From contig CACBVW010000010.1 in the NCBI GenBank assembly GCA_902542765.1, positions 1 through 42,561 on the forward strand: a stretch of 42,561 nucleotides of DNA. The letters run 5' to 3'. A program made the position numbers and the translations under genes. The notes under the pieces are model-generated. The model worked only from the letters and a program-made list of their open reading frames with translations. It did not search any database and had not been told where the DNA came from. Source of the DNA: an uncultured SAR116 cluster alpha proteobacterium. Its GTDB lineage: Bacteria > Pseudomonadota > Alphaproteobacteria > Puniceispirillales > Marisalimonadaceae. This document shows positions 27,447-37,139 of the stretch, in pieces (within the stretch, counting starts at the first letter, position 1; each line of letters starts with the position of its first letter).

Positions 27447-29573
27447 TCAACCACCTTTTAATAATCTGATAGCATCATTATTTTCAAAAATAGACAAAAG
27501 AACATTAATTTTTTCTTTATCATCTTCATTTTCTAGCATTTTCCTCGCTTCGTCTCTTGCAACGGGAATCATTTGGTTGTGGATATGCAAATCTACAAAC
27601 TTAAATTCAAGATTGCCAGATTGTTTGCTTCCAAGAATTTCTCCTGGTCCACGTAATTCTAAATCATGTTCAGAAATTTTAAATCCATCATCATTCTCCT
27701 TTAAGATTTTTAACCTTGAATGAGCAATTGAGCTTAAATTAGAATTATATAACAATATGCATGAGGATTCTTTATTACTTCTTCCGACTCTTCCTCTTAA
27801 TTGATGTATTTGAGCTAACCCAAATCTTTCTGCGCATTCAATTACCATTATAGTAGCTTCAGGAACATCTACTCCAACTTCAATTACCGTAGTGGCAACT
27901 AGAATTTTACTTTCACCAGATTTAAACTCATTCATTGACGTTTCTCTCTCAATCTGATTTTGTTTTCCATGAATTAATGAAACATTAATGTTTTTAAAAT
28001 TATTTTTTAAAAAATTGTATCTTTCGTTAACAGCAATCAGGTCTGAATTTTCAGAATCTTCAATTAGAGGACAAACCCAATATACTAATGCTCCAGCTTT
28101 AATTGCTCTTTCAATAGAAGATAATACTTCTGCTATTTTAGTTTGTGACAAAACATATGTATTAATTGATTTTCTACCAATAGGTTTTTCACTTAAAACA
28201 GAAATATCCATATCACCATAAGCAGTCAGTGCGAGAGATCTAGGTATAGGCGTTGCTGTCATAACTAGTACATTAACGTTATTACCTTTTTCTGTTATTT
28301 CAACTCTTTGTTTAACGCCAAACCTATGCTGCTCGTCAATAACAGCTAAAGATAGGTTATTATAAATTACTTTTTTTGAAATTAATGCGTGAGTTCCAAT
28401 TATAATCTTAATTTCACCGTCTTCTATTTGTTTAATTATGTTAGATCTAGTTTTGTTATCATAAACAGATCTACTTTCTCCTAATAGAAGAGTTGGTTCG
28501 ATTTTTAGTGGTATAAGTAACTCTTTAATTGTATTAAAATGTTGAATTGCAAGAATTTCCGTTGGAACCATTAATACTGCTTGAGATCCGTCTAATATAG
28601 CGTTGAGTATAGAAATTACAGCAACAATTGTTTTACCGGACCCAACATCACCCTGAAGCATTCTAACCATAGTTTTATTGCTATGAATGTCCTCTTTTAT
28701 CTCATTTATAACTTTTATTTGATTGCCAGTTAACTCAAATGGTAAATTCGAATAAAAATTTTCAATTAATTTTGAGTTGCTATAACATTGTTTAATTTCT
28801 TTAATTTTAGAAATTTTATTTTTTATTAGTAACATAGAAATCTGATTTGCTATTAATTCATCTAGAGCAAGTCGTTTTCTAAAAATACTATTTAAGTTTA
28901 AGTCATCATTGTTTTCTGGATTATGTATTCTAAATATACAAGTATACCAATTTGGGAATTTGTATTTTATCAGTATATCTTTATTTAACCATTCAGGTAT
29001 TATTGGTATTTTCTTTATACCTTGATTGATAATTTTTGATATGAATTTTTGGTTTATTCCAAAAAATAAAGGATAAATTGGTTGAAAGAATGGTATTAAT
29101 TTTTTCTCGGTTGCTTTTACAACATAATCAGGATGAGCAATCTGTCCAAGACCATTAAAGTTCTCAAATTTTCCACTTACAAAAATTCTATTTCCGACTT
29201 TGTAAATGTTTTTTAAATATTGTGTATTTTGCCCAAAATAAACAATGTCTAATCTAACATTTTTTTCGTTATTGAGGCCAAAGGTTATTATCCTAGACAT
29301 ATTATTTTTTTTTCTAAAATTAAAGGGAGGTATATTTATTTCCACAACCTCTACTTCACAAGTTAATATGTCACCATGATTTACTTCTTTTAAAGATATA
29401 TTTTGGAATCTATTAATAGACTTGTGTGGTAAATAAAATAAGAGATTTATTAAATATGGACCAATTTTTTTTTCTAAAAGGTTTAATTTTTTTTCACCAA
29501 CACCACTTAAATTTCCAAGTGATGAGAATAATTGAAAAATCTCTTTTGGTCTTTTAATAATTACATTAGACAA
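27447..29573 (-). CDS. recG: ATP-dependent DNA helicase RecG
   Basis: A branch-migration helicase that reverses stalled forks and processes Holliday junctions. The 708 residues comprise an N-terminal wedge/OB domain (about 10-250, with NLSGVGEKKLNLLEKKIG and the OB-fold block), then the superfamily 2 helicase: Walker A GDVGSGKTIVA, DEQHRFGVKQR, TATPIPRSLALTAYGD, TTVIEVGVDVPEA and RGRVGRSNKESSC. The start is TTG at 29573 with AAAGG upstream; no ATG exists until about residue 93, inside the wedge domain, so TTG is needed. Divergent from sdhE across about 60 bp. Confidence 0.96.
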   Translation of the reverse strand: MSNVIIKRPKEIFQLFSSLGNLSGVGEKKLNLLEKKIGPYLINLLFYLPHKSINRFQNISLKEVNHGDILTCEVEVVEINIPPFNFRKKNNMSRIITFGLNNEKNVRLDIVYFGQNTQYLKNIYKVGNRIFVSGKFENFNGLGQIAHPDYVVKATEKKLIPFFQPIYPLFFGINQKFISKIINQGIKKIPIIPEWLNKDILIKYKFPNWYTCIFRIHNPENNDDLNLNSIFRKRLALDELIANQISMLLIKNKISKIKEIKQCYSNSKLIENFYSNLPFELTGNQIKVINEIKEDIHSNKTMVRMLQGDVGSGKTIVAVISILNAILDGSQAVLMVPTEILAIQHFNTIKELLIPLKIEPTLLLGESRSVYDNKTRSNIIKQIEDGEIKIIIGTHALISKKVIYNNLSLAVIDEQHRFGVKQRVEITEKGNNVNVLVMTATPIPRSLALTAYGDMDISVLSEKPIGRKSINTYVLSQTKIAEVLSSIERAIKAGALVYWVCPLIEDSENSDLIAVNERYNFLKNNFKNINVSLIHGKQNQIERETSMNEFKSGESKILVATTVIEVGVDVPEATIMVIECAERFGLAQIHQLRGRVGRSNKESSCILLYNSNLSSIAHSRLKILKENDDGFKISEHDLELRGPGEILGSKQSGNLEFKFVDLHIHNQMIPVARDEARKMLENEDDKEKINVLLSIFENNDAIRLLKGG

Positions 29574-29635
29574 GAAATCAAAAACCTTTATTTATAATAA
29601 ACAATAACAAAAAATATCAATAAAACGAGAAAAAA

Positions 29636-29893
29636 TTGAATAATAGAAATGTTTTTATAAAAAAATTAATTTATAGATCTAAATATACTGGCACTCGTGA
29701 AACTGATATTTTGTTAGGTAATTTTGCAGAAAATCATTTAAAATATCTTGGTGATGATAACTTATTAGCATATCAAGCTCTTCTTAATTCAGGAGATCCT
29801 AGAATTTGGCGTTTATCTATAGATATTGAAAAATCCAAATCCTCTAAAGAAAACTTTCTAATTGACCTTATAAAAGAATTTAAAGGTTATTAA
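29636..29893 (+). CDS. sdhE: SdhE-like FAD assembly factor
   Basis: A small soluble protein that in its family helps attach FAD covalently to succinate dehydrogenase SdhA. The 85 residues contain the family core KLIYRSKYTGTRETDILLGN and the LNSGDPRIWRL block. The conserved RGxxE flavinylation motif reads TGTRE here: Gly and Glu are kept but the leading Arg is Thr. The start is TTG at 29636; the only nearby ATG is out of frame. It sits between recG and mfd, the normal alphaproteobacterial place, and mfd begins one base after its stop. Confidence 0.88.
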   Translation: MNNRNVFIKKLIYRSKYTGTRETDILLGNFAENHLKYLGDDNLLAYQALLNSGDPRIWRLSIDIEKSKSSKENFLIDLIKEFKGY

Positions 29894-29894
29894 A

Positions 29895-32800
29895 TTGTTT
29901 AATTTTAATAAAGATTTAAATAAAATAAGAGAAATAAATGGAATTCGAGATAGCTTAGTACCTTTCTTAATTTCTTTTCTATCTCAAAATCAAAATATAT
30001 TTTACGTAGCAAAAAATGATTTAGAACTCTCTAATGTTTATAATTTTTTATATTCGAATTTCAAAGAAATAAACATTTACAAAATCCCAGCATGGGATTG
30101 TTTACCTTATGATATCTCATCACCAAATCTCAATTTAATTGGAGAACGTGTAAAATCATATACAGATCTTTGTTTTTTTAAAAAAAATAAAAATGAGAAT
30201 AAAAGCAAAAACGTTATTTTAACTACTATTAACGCTTTATTTAACAAAACAGCGCCTAAAGACTTTTTTTTAAATCATTTTATTAATTTAAATTTATCTT
30301 CAGATTATAAATTTCAATTAATTATCGAGTTCTTAAATAACTCAGGATATAAAAGGGTACAAACAGTAAGAGAGTTTGGTGAATTTAGTATTCGAGGAAG
30401 TATATTAGACGTTTTTCCTGTTGGTAACCAAACTGCATTTAGAATTGACTTTATAGGTGATAATATTGAAACAATCAAAACAATGGATCCTCTTACACAA
30501 AGATCTAAGGATAAAATAAATGATTTTAATATTTATACATCAAATGAATTTATATTGAATGAAAAAAACATAGAGAATTTCAGAAAAAGATTTAGAAGTA
30601 AAAACGGGGCTGCTAGTATAAATAGTTTATTTTATGAAAACATATCTGCTGGTATGAAGTTTAACGGTATAGAACATTTTTTACCTTTATTTCATGAAAA
30701 ACAATTAAATTCAATTTTTGATTATTTACCACTCGAGCAAGGAATTATATGTTTGCTTACAAAGAATTTTGAAAATCTAATTAAAGAACGAGAATTAGAA
30801 ATAAATAATTTTGGTAACGAAAGAAAAGATGAAAACACTGATTATAATGCTTTCGAGATTGAAGAATTATACGTTACAAAAAATAGTATTTTAGATAATA
30901 TTAAAAAATTTAATGTTATTCAATTAAATGAATATGACAAACCTAGTAGCACTAATCAAAATGAAATAAATATTTCTTCTAAACCTTTAATAATTCCTAA
31001 TTTTATAAACTCAGAAAAAATTAATAAAATCAGTAACTTTGTACAATTTTGTATAAATGAATTTAATAATAATAATAAAATTATTACAATTATTACAGAA
31101 GAAGAAACTAAGATTAATAATTTAATCAGTTTTTTTGAAGAAGATTTAAATAAAAATAAAATTATATTTGAATTAATTGAGATCAAAAAGCTTGTTAGCA
31201 GTGAAAATTTTTCAAATTTTAATTTTTCATATTCTCCATACCTGGAGAGTTTTGAATTAAACAATCATATTATTATATTCACGAGAGATATTTTTGGCTT
31301 TCCAGAAAATAAAAGAAAATCATGGAGGAGGAAAACTGAAAATTTTCTTAAAGATGTAAACTCAATAAATGTTGGAGACTTGGTAGCTCATATTGATCAT
31401 GGGATTGGTTTGTATGATGGATTATTGAAAATATCAACAAATGGAATAGATCATGATTGTTTGAAATTATTATACCAAGATGGCGATAAATTATTTCTTC
31501 CTGTAGAGAATATGAATCTATTAAGCCGTGTTGGTGATTCAGGTATTATTAGAAACTTAGACAAGTTAGGCGCATCCAATTGGCAGAATAGAAAAGCAAA
31601 TGTCAAAAAAAGAATTAGAGATATGGCTGAAAAATTAATAAGAGTTGCTGCACAAAGAGAAATCATTAATACAGAAAAATTATCAATTACAGATGATTAC
31701 TATAAATTTTGTAATGATTTTCCTTTTCAACTTACTGATGACCAAGATTTAGCAATCAAAGATGTAATATCTGATCTTGAAGCAGGAAAACTTATGGATA
31801 GGCTTATTTGTGGTGATGTTGGTTTTGGAAAAACTGAAGTAGCATTAAGAGCTTCTTTTATTGTAGCAAACGCTGGTTATCAGGTTGCATTAGTAGCCCC
31901 AACTACAATTTTAGTAAAACAACATTATAAAAGTTTTTATGAAAGATTCAAAAATTCATCACTAAAAATTTCATCATTATCCAGAATGACTATAGCAAGC
32001 AAAAGAAAGATTATTAAAAATAATCTTAAATCTGGTGAAATAAATATTGTAGTTGGGACACATGCTTTGCTTTCTAATGATATTGATTTCAACAATTTAG
32101 GTCTATTAATTGTTGACGAAGAGCAACATTTTGGAGTTGCTCAAAAAGAAAAAATAAAAGAATTACAAGGCAATATTCATGTGTTAACCCTAACTGCAAC
32201 ACCAATTCCTAGAACGCTTCAATTATCTCTGTCTGGACTAAAACAATTGAGTTTGATTAGCACCCCACCTGTTGATAGGTTGTCAATTCGTACTTTTGTT
32301 TTTGAATGGGATAAAGTTGTTTTATTAGACGCTTTAAACCGTGAAAAAAATAGAGGAGGGCAATCTTATATTGTTTGCCCAAGGATAAAAGATATAGATG
32401 GTTTGTATGAAAAAGTTAAAAAAATAGCACCTAATCTATCGATAAAAGTTGCTCATGGTCAAATGAAGATAGATGAATTAGATAGTTCAATTAATTCATT
32501 TGCGGATGGTAAATCAGATATATTAATTTCTACTAATATAATTGAATCAGGAATAGATATTCCCAACGCAAATACAATGATAATTTATAAATCTGACATG
32601 TTTGGACTTTCTCAACTTTACCAATTAAGAGGACGTGTTGGACGAGGAAAAAAAAGAGCATATGCTTATTTCACAGTCGAGACAGGTAAAGTTTTAAATA
32701 AAAACTCTCTACAAAGACTAGATGTAATTAAAACCCTTGATAATCTAGGAGCTGGTTTTTCACTTGCAAGCTATGACATGGATATAAGAGGAGCTGGTAA

Positions 32801-33365
32801 TTTGCTCGGCGATGAACAATCAGGCCAAATTAAAGAAGTAGGAGTTGAATTGTATCAAGATATGCTCAAGGATGCTGTATACTCTTATAAAAATAAAGAA
32901 GCACCATTAGAAGAAGTTTGGTCTCCTTCAATTTCATTAGGCTTAGCAGTGCTAATTCCAGATACTTATGTGTATGATCTATCAACTAGAATGGCACTGT
33001 ACAGAAAAGCAGGGGACTTAAGAAGCAGTGATGAGATAAATGAGTTTAATGAAGAATTGTTTGATAGGTTTGGACCTCCTCCTGTAGAAGTTAATAATCT
33101 GCTTCAAACATTAATAATTAAAAACAAGTGTTTAAAAAATAATATTAGTTTTATAGATGCAGGACCTAAAGGTATTTTATTGGGATTTAAAAATAATTTT
33201 TTTAAAAATACAGACAAGTTATTAGATTGGATTAGCAAATCATTTGGACAAATAAAAGTTAGACCAGATCAAAAACTTTTTATGGAAAAACAATTAAAAA
33301 GCAGAGAAGAAAAAATTGAAAATGTCTTAACGTTAATAGATGAGTTAGAGGATTTAAAATCTTAA
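29895..33365 (+). CDS. mfd: Transcription-repair coupling factor Mfd
   Basis: Removes stalled RNA polymerase at lesions and recruits UvrA. The 1156 residues match the usual length. Order: UvrB-like region (about 10-340, with PAWDCLPYD and REFGEFSIRGSILDVFP), a variable Asn/Lys/Ile-rich stretch (about 340-470), the RNA polymerase interaction domain (GDLVAHIDHGIGLYDGL, then YQDGDKLFLPVEN), the translocase motor (GDVGFGKTEVALRASF, DEEQHFGV, TATPIPRTL, RGRVGRGKKRAYAYF) and the C-terminal TRCF domain. The start is TTG at 29895, with AAAGG inside the end of sdhE. Immediately followed, with no gap, by the end of a convergent small gene. Confidence 0.97.
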   Translation: MFNFNKDLNKIREINGIRDSLVPFLISFLSQNQNIFYVAKNDLELSNVYNFLYSNFKEINIYKIPAWDCLPYDISSPNLNLIGERVKSYTDLCFFKKNKNENKSKNVILTTINALFNKTAPKDFFLNHFINLNLSSDYKFQLIIEFLNNSGYKRVQTVREFGEFSIRGSILDVFPVGNQTAFRIDFIGDNIETIKTMDPLTQRSKDKINDFNIYTSNEFILNEKNIENFRKRFRSKNGAASINSLFYENISAGMKFNGIEHFLPLFHEKQLNSIFDYLPLEQGIICLLTKNFENLIKERELEINNFGNERKDENTDYNAFEIEELYVTKNSILDNIKKFNVIQLNEYDKPSSTNQNEINISSKPLIIPNFINSEKINKISNFVQFCINEFNNNNKIITIITEEETKINNLISFFEEDLNKNKIIFELIEIKKLVSSENFSNFNFSYSPYLESFELNNHIIIFTRDIFGFPENKRKSWRRKTENFLKDVNSINVGDLVAHIDHGIGLYDGLLKISTNGIDHDCLKLLYQDGDKLFLPVENMNLLSRVGDSGIIRNLDKLGASNWQNRKANVKKRIRDMAEKLIRVAAQREIINTEKLSITDDYYKFCNDFPFQLTDDQDLAIKDVISDLEAGKLMDRLICGDVGFGKTEVALRASFIVANAGYQVALVAPTTILVKQHYKSFYERFKNSSLKISSLSRMTIASKRKIIKNNLKSGEINIVVGTHALLSNDIDFNNLGLLIVDEEQHFGVAQKEKIKELQGNIHVLTLTATPIPRTLQLSLSGLKQLSLISTPPVDRLSIRTFVFEWDKVVLLDALNREKNRGGQSYIVCPRIKDIDGLYEKVKKIAPNLSIKVAHGQMKIDELDSSINSFADGKSDILISTNIIESGIDIPNANTMIIYKSDMFGLSQLYQLRGRVGRGKKRAYAYFTVETGKVLNKNSLQRLDVIKTLDNLGAGFSLASYDMDIRGAGNLLGDEQSGQIKEVGVELYQDMLKDAVYSYKNKEAPLEEVWSPSISLGLAVLIPDTYVYDLSTRMALYRKAGDLRSSDEINEFNEELFDRFGPPPVEVNNLLQTLIIKNKCLKNNISFIDAGPKGILLGFKNNFFKNTDKLLDWISKSFGQIKVRPDQKLFMEKQLKSREEKIENVLTLIDELEDLKS

Positions 33366-33650
33366 TTAGGGTCTACAATCAAACGTACCTAATACCGTAT
33401 CATCTTCAAAAGTTTTTATTTTAAATAAAACAAACCTATTATATTTTTTGCAAATATTTTTAACTTTTTTTTGAACTTCTATAGGTATATTTGTAATTGA
33501 TTTTTTTTCAATTTTCCATTTAATTTCAAATGGTTTTTCTTGGTATGTAAAACTACTACTATTATTTAAATTATGCTGATTGATATTTGAATGCTGATTA
33601 CAATTAAATAAAAATAACAAAACACCAAATAAAATTATATTTTTATACAT
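33366..33650 (-). CDS. Small predicted lipoprotein, unknown function
   Basis: From ATG 33650 a 94-residue product begins MYKNIILFGVLLFLFNCNQ, a short signal peptide with a Cys at position 17 that can serve as a lipobox (LFNC). The rest is an Asn/Ser-rich spacer and a Lys-rich domain (FEIKWKIEKKSITNIPIEVQ and VKNICKKYNRFVLFKIKTFED). I do not recognise the family. GAG stands seven bases before 33650; an in-frame ATG at 33662 is possible. The stop abuts the stop of mfd. Codon use looks like its neighbours, so it seems a real gene. Confidence 0.65.
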   Translation of the reverse strand: MYKNIILFGVLLFLFNCNQHSNINQHNLNNSSSFTYQEKPFEIKWKIEKKSITNIPIEVQKKVKNICKKYNRFVLFKIKTFEDDTVLGTFDCRP

Positions 33651-33726
33651 AATAAAGCTCATATATATGCTTATTTCCTTAGTTAATTTCGAGAATAAGA
33701 AGTATTAAACTTAAAAATTATAGAAA

Positions 33727-34167
33727 CTACCACGAACCAATATTTTTCATGCTTGACCAAGGTTCTTTTACTTCAAGGTTGTCACCTTGTTGAAGTAATT
33801 CTATTGAAATATTATCTGGCGATTTAATAAATGCCATTCTTCCCTCTCTAGGAGGTCTGTTGATAGTTACTCCAGCATCCATTAATTTCTGGCATGTTTC
33901 ATAGATATTTTTAACAGAAAGAGCAAGATGACCAAAATTTCTACCGCTTCCATAATCCTCTGGATCCCAATTATAGGTTAATTCTATTTCAGGTGATCTG
34001 GTTTTTATTGCATTATCTTCATCTTCTGGCGCGGCTAGAAAGATAAGTGTAAATTTTCCTTCTGGAACTTCTTTTCTTCTAATCTCAACTAGACCAAGCT
34101 TATTGCAATAAAAGTCTATAGATTCTTCAATATTTGTAACTCTAATCATGGTGTGTAAAAATTTCAT
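33727..34167 (-). CDS. gloA: Lactoylglutathione lyase (glyoxalase I)
   Basis: Converts the hemithioacetal of methylglyoxal and glutathione to S-lactoylglutathione. The 146-residue protein shows the paired beta-alpha-beta fold with metal ligands His5 (KFLHTM), Glu62 (EIELTYNW), His80 (GHLAL) and Glu124 (ISIELLQ), the full glyoxalase I set. The [11 protein letters not shown] and DPEDYG segments are typical of the short bacterial (Ni-type) enzymes. Divergent from the aldolase-family gene across 94 bp. No glyoxalase II is in the window. Confidence 0.93.
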   Translation of the reverse strand: MKFLHTMIRVTNIEESIDFYCNKLGLVEIRRKEVPEGKFTLIFLAAPEDEDNAIKTRSPEIELTYNWDPEDYGSGRNFGHLALSVKNIYETCQKLMDAGVTINRPPREGRMAFIKSPDNISIELLQQGDNLEVKEPWSSMKNIGSW

Positions 34168-34261
34168 TTTAAATCCAAACTTTGTTAAATAAATAATATT
34201 ATATGCATAAAATTAATAATTCAACTATAGTGATGTTATAAATATTTAATATAGGTTTTTT

Positions 34262-35398
34262 ATGAATTTAGAGTCATTTGAAGTAGGATTTAATATTCCT
34301 GCTAAAGTAGGAATGGATGTTGATGAAATTCAAACTCCTTCACTGATTATTGATTATAAAATTTTTGAGAACAATATATTAAAAATGAAAGAATTTGTTC
34401 TCAACAATAATGTAAAGTTGAGACCACATGCTAAAATGCATAAATCAGTCGATGTCGCTAAATACCAAATTGATAAAGGTGGAGCACATGGAATTTGTTG
34501 CCAAAAACTCAGTGAAGCAGAGATATTTGTTAGATCTGGTATAAAAGATATTTTAATAACCAATCAAATAACTGATGCATTTAAATTAGAAAGACTAGCT
34601 AAAATAGTTTCGAAAGAATTAAAGATTGGTTGTTGTGTGGATAATGAAGAAAATATCATTAACATCCAAAAAGCAGTAGAAAGAAATAATTCAATAATTG
34701 ATATTTATATTGAATACGATTGTGGTGCTAATAGATGTGGTGTAAAATCATTTAACGAAATAAATGAACTGATTAAAATGATTAAAAGGATGGCCAACTT
34801 AAATTTTACTGGCTTTCAAGCTTATAATGGTTCTATTCAACATATTGAAGATCATAAAACAAGACAAATACAAGTCAAAAATACCTGCAATAAAATTAGA
34901 GAATTAAAAGATACTTTCATAAAACATTCACCATTTATTACAGGTGTAGGAACCGGTTGTTTTGATTTAGAAGTAAATGAAGAAGTATATGATGAAATAC
35001 AAGTTGGTTCATATGCTTTTATGGATGCTCATTATTCATCTTTAAAACATGATAGAAAATTAAATAACTCTAATAATTTTGAAAATTCCTTATTCATTCT
35101 TACTGGGGTAATGTCAAAAGCATTACAAAAACATGCTGTAGTAGATGCAGGCCTAAAATCAATAGCTGTTGATAGTGGTTTGCCAAAAACAACAAATTCG
35201 GAGTTAGAATATATAAAATGCTCAGATGAGCACGGAATAATAGCTGACCCTGATAATGTTCTCAAAATTAATGATAAAATCCGTTTAATTCCTGGACATT
35301 GCGACCCAACTTGTAATTTACATGATTGGTATGTAGTTATTAAAGACACAAAAGTTATTGATTTATGGCCTGTCTCTGCAAGAGGATTTAGTTTTTAA
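34262..35398 (+). CDS. DSD1-family PLP enzyme: D-threonine / 3-hydroxyaspartate aldolase type
   Basis: A 378-residue fold-type III PLP enzyme. The Schiff-base Lys58 sits in KLRPHAKMHKS. Further family marks are EYDCGANRCGV, FQAYNGSIQH, GVGTGCFDLE and the C-terminal metal site GHCDPTCNLHDWY (His, Cys, Asp). This family covers D-threonine aldolase, D-serine dehydratase and (3R)-3-hydroxyaspartate aldolase (BhcC of the beta-hydroxyaspartate cycle). The other Bhc enzymes are not in the window, so the exact substrate is open. The product would be glycine plus an aldehyde such as glyoxylate. It is followed after 41 bases by an alpha/beta hydrolase on the same strand. Confidence 0.85.
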   Translation: MNLESFEVGFNIPAKVGMDVDEIQTPSLIIDYKIFENNILKMKEFVLNNNVKLRPHAKMHKSVDVAKYQIDKGGAHGICCQKLSEAEIFVRSGIKDILITNQITDAFKLERLAKIVSKELKIGCCVDNEENIINIQKAVERNNSIIDIYIEYDCGANRCGVKSFNEINELIKMIKRMANLNFTGFQAYNGSIQHIEDHKTRQIQVKNTCNKIRELKDTFIKHSPFITGVGTGCFDLEVNEEVYDEIQVGSYAFMDAHYSSLKHDRKLNNSNNFENSLFILTGVMSKALQKHAVVDAGLKSIAVDSGLPKTTNSELEYIKCSDEHGIIADPDNVLKINDKIRLIPGHCDPTCNLHDWYVVIKDTKVIDLWPVSARGFSF

Positions 35399-35439
35399 TT
35401 TATGAATTAAATAATTAATTATTATGAGGCAATTATTAA

Positions 35440-36336
35440 ATGGATAACAAAGAAGTACTCAAAAATATTATAGAAGCAAAAAGAAAAAACCCTTACACAG
35501 AAAACAAAACCATTGATCAACTTCGAAAAGAAACAGAAAATGCTGGGTCTTTAATACCACTTCCTAAAAATATAAAGTACAAAAGTTTAGTTGCAGGAAA
35601 TGTTAATGCAGAATGGATTACATGTGGAGAGGTAAATGAAAATAGGATATTTATGTTCATGCATGGTGGTGGTTATTATAGGGGATCAATAGCTGCTGCA
35701 AGAGCAACGGTAGCAAGAATTTCTGCAGAGGCAAAAGTCAAATGTTTATCAATTAATTATAGATTAGCTCCAGAGCATCCTTTCCCAGCAGCTATTGATG
35801 ATACATATTCTGCTTATGAATGGCTTGTTAATGAAGGAATAAGCCCTGAACACATAATTGTTAGTGGGCAATCTGCCGGTGGCGGATTATGTTTAGCGTT
35901 ATTATTGAAAATAAAAGATAACAATTTTTATCAACCAAAAGGAGCTATAGCTTTAAGCCCTTGGACTGATCTTTCTCAAACTGGGAAAACAATGGTAACG
36001 AATGAAAAAATTGATCCTGTAATAAGTAAACAATACCTTGATAGATTTGCAAAGCTATACTTTCCAGACTTTTATAACATGTCTTATTTAGCATCTCCCA
36101 TTATTGGTGAATTATCGGGATTGCCAGATATGTTAATTCAAGTTGGATCAGCTGAAACAATGTTAGATGACAGTAAGCGTTTTTTTGAGAAAGCAAAAAA
36201 AGCAAATGTAAATGTAAAACTTGAGATTTGGGAAGATATGTTTCATGGATGGCACAGTAATGCACACATATTAAAAGATGCAGAGGATGCAATAATAAGT
36301 ATTGGTAAATTTTGTAGAAATTTATTAAATGAATAA
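35440..36336 (+). CDS. Alpha/beta hydrolase, hormone-sensitive-lipase-like esterase
   Basis: A 298-residue esterase or lactonase. The oxyanion-hole HGGGYYRGS starts at residue 75. The nucleophile Ser145 sits in SGQSAGGGL (usually GDSAGG; Asp is Gln here), and the conserved NYRLAPEHPFPAAIDD precedes it. The acid is in AETMLDDS and the His in MFHGWH. No signal peptide is seen, so it acts in the cytosol. The substrate is unknown. Together with the upstream PLP aldolase it may form a small catabolic unit, but this rests only on adjacency and strand. Confidence 0.88.
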   Translation: MDNKEVLKNIIEAKRKNPYTENKTIDQLRKETENAGSLIPLPKNIKYKSLVAGNVNAEWITCGEVNENRIFMFMHGGGYYRGSIAAARATVARISAEAKVKCLSINYRLAPEHPFPAAIDDTYSAYEWLVNEGISPEHIIVSGQSAGGGLCLALLLKIKDNNFYQPKGAIALSPWTDLSQTGKTMVTNEKIDPVISKQYLDRFAKLYFPDFYNMSYLASPIIGELSGLPDMLIQVGSAETMLDDSKRFFEKAKKANVNVKLEIWEDMFHGWHSNAHILKDAEDAIISIGKFCRNLLNE

Positions 36337-36357
36337 AATAGAGTTCTGTTAATCTTA

Positions 36358-36377
36358 TCCCACAACTTGTCCCACAA
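36358..36377. repeat. Paired 8-bp repeat TCCCACAA, 12-bp period
   Basis: TCCCACAA at 36358-36365 and again at 36370-36377, separated by CTTG. On the minus strand this reads TTGTGGGA-N4-TTGTGGGA. The same layout, TGGTGGGT-N4-TGGTGGGT, appears near tRNA-Ser at 40600-40619. Paired direct repeats of this kind are reminiscent of arm-type binding sites of tRNA-targeting tyrosine recombinases. No integrase gene is present. Confidence 0.6.
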
Positions 36378-36500
36378 AAAAGTTCATGAATAGTGTGTTA
36401 CTTCATCCTTTTCTTAATCAATTTTTTTCTTTGTAACTTTATAATTTATATCTAATCTTATAAATTAATTAAATTTTGTTGCAAATTAGTGAGTTATCAA

Positions 36501-37139
36501 ATGTATTATGATACTAGTAAAAATGACCATGGTTTACCCTACAATCCTTTCAAAGCCCTTACAGTTCCTCGCCCAATTGGATGGATTAGTACAGTTAATA
36601 AAAAGGGAACAGGAAATCTTGCACCTTATAGTTATTTTAATGGGCTTTCTTATGATCCTCCTTTTGTAATGTTTTCAGCTGGAAATCGTGCAGATGGAAG
36701 TAAAAAAGATAGTGTTTTAAATGCTGAAGAAACTGGTGAATTTGTTGTTAATATGAGTACATGGGATACACGTCACCAAATGAATGACACTAGTTGGATA
36801 ATGGACCCTGATACAGACGAATTAGAAAAAACTGGATTAACAGCTATAGATTCAATTAACGTTAAACCCAAGAGAGTTGCTGAATCTCCAGTCCATTTTG
36901 AATGTAAATATCATCAAACTGTTCAACTTCCTGGAAAAGGAGGATTACATAATGTTGTATTTGGACAAGTTATTGGTATTCATATTAAAGACGAATTCAT
37001 CACTGACGAAGGTATAGTAGATATTTTGAAAATGAAGGTAATTGCTCGATTAGGTTATAATGATTATACTATAGTAGAAAAAACTTTTTCAATTGTAGAC
37101 TTTAAAGATAAAGGTAAAATGACAAAGAGTTGGAGATAA
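36501..37139 (+). CDS. Flavin reductase-like domain protein
   Basis: A 212-residue split-barrel flavoprotein of the flavin reductase/DIM6-NTAB type. The N-terminal PFKALTVPRPIGWISTVNKKGTGN and NLAPYSYFNGLSYDPPFVMF carry the FMN/FAD-binding signature, and ETGEFVVNM and SPVHFECKYHQTV follow the family pattern. Members use FMN to reduce flavins for a partner monooxygenase or act as stand-alone FMN proteins. No monooxygenase is adjacent. I prefer ATG 36501, which has GAG seven bases upstream, over a GTG at 36489. It stands alone, with 160-210 bp of non-coding DNA on each side. Confidence 0.85.
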   Translation: MYYDTSKNDHGLPYNPFKALTVPRPIGWISTVNKKGTGNLAPYSYFNGLSYDPPFVMFSAGNRADGSKKDSVLNAEETGEFVVNMSTWDTRHQMNDTSWIMDPDTDELEKTGLTAIDSINVKPKRVAESPVHFECKYHQTVQLPGKGGLHNVVFGQVIGIHIKDEFITDEGIVDILKMKVIARLGYNDYTIVEKTFSIVDFKDKGKMTKSWR

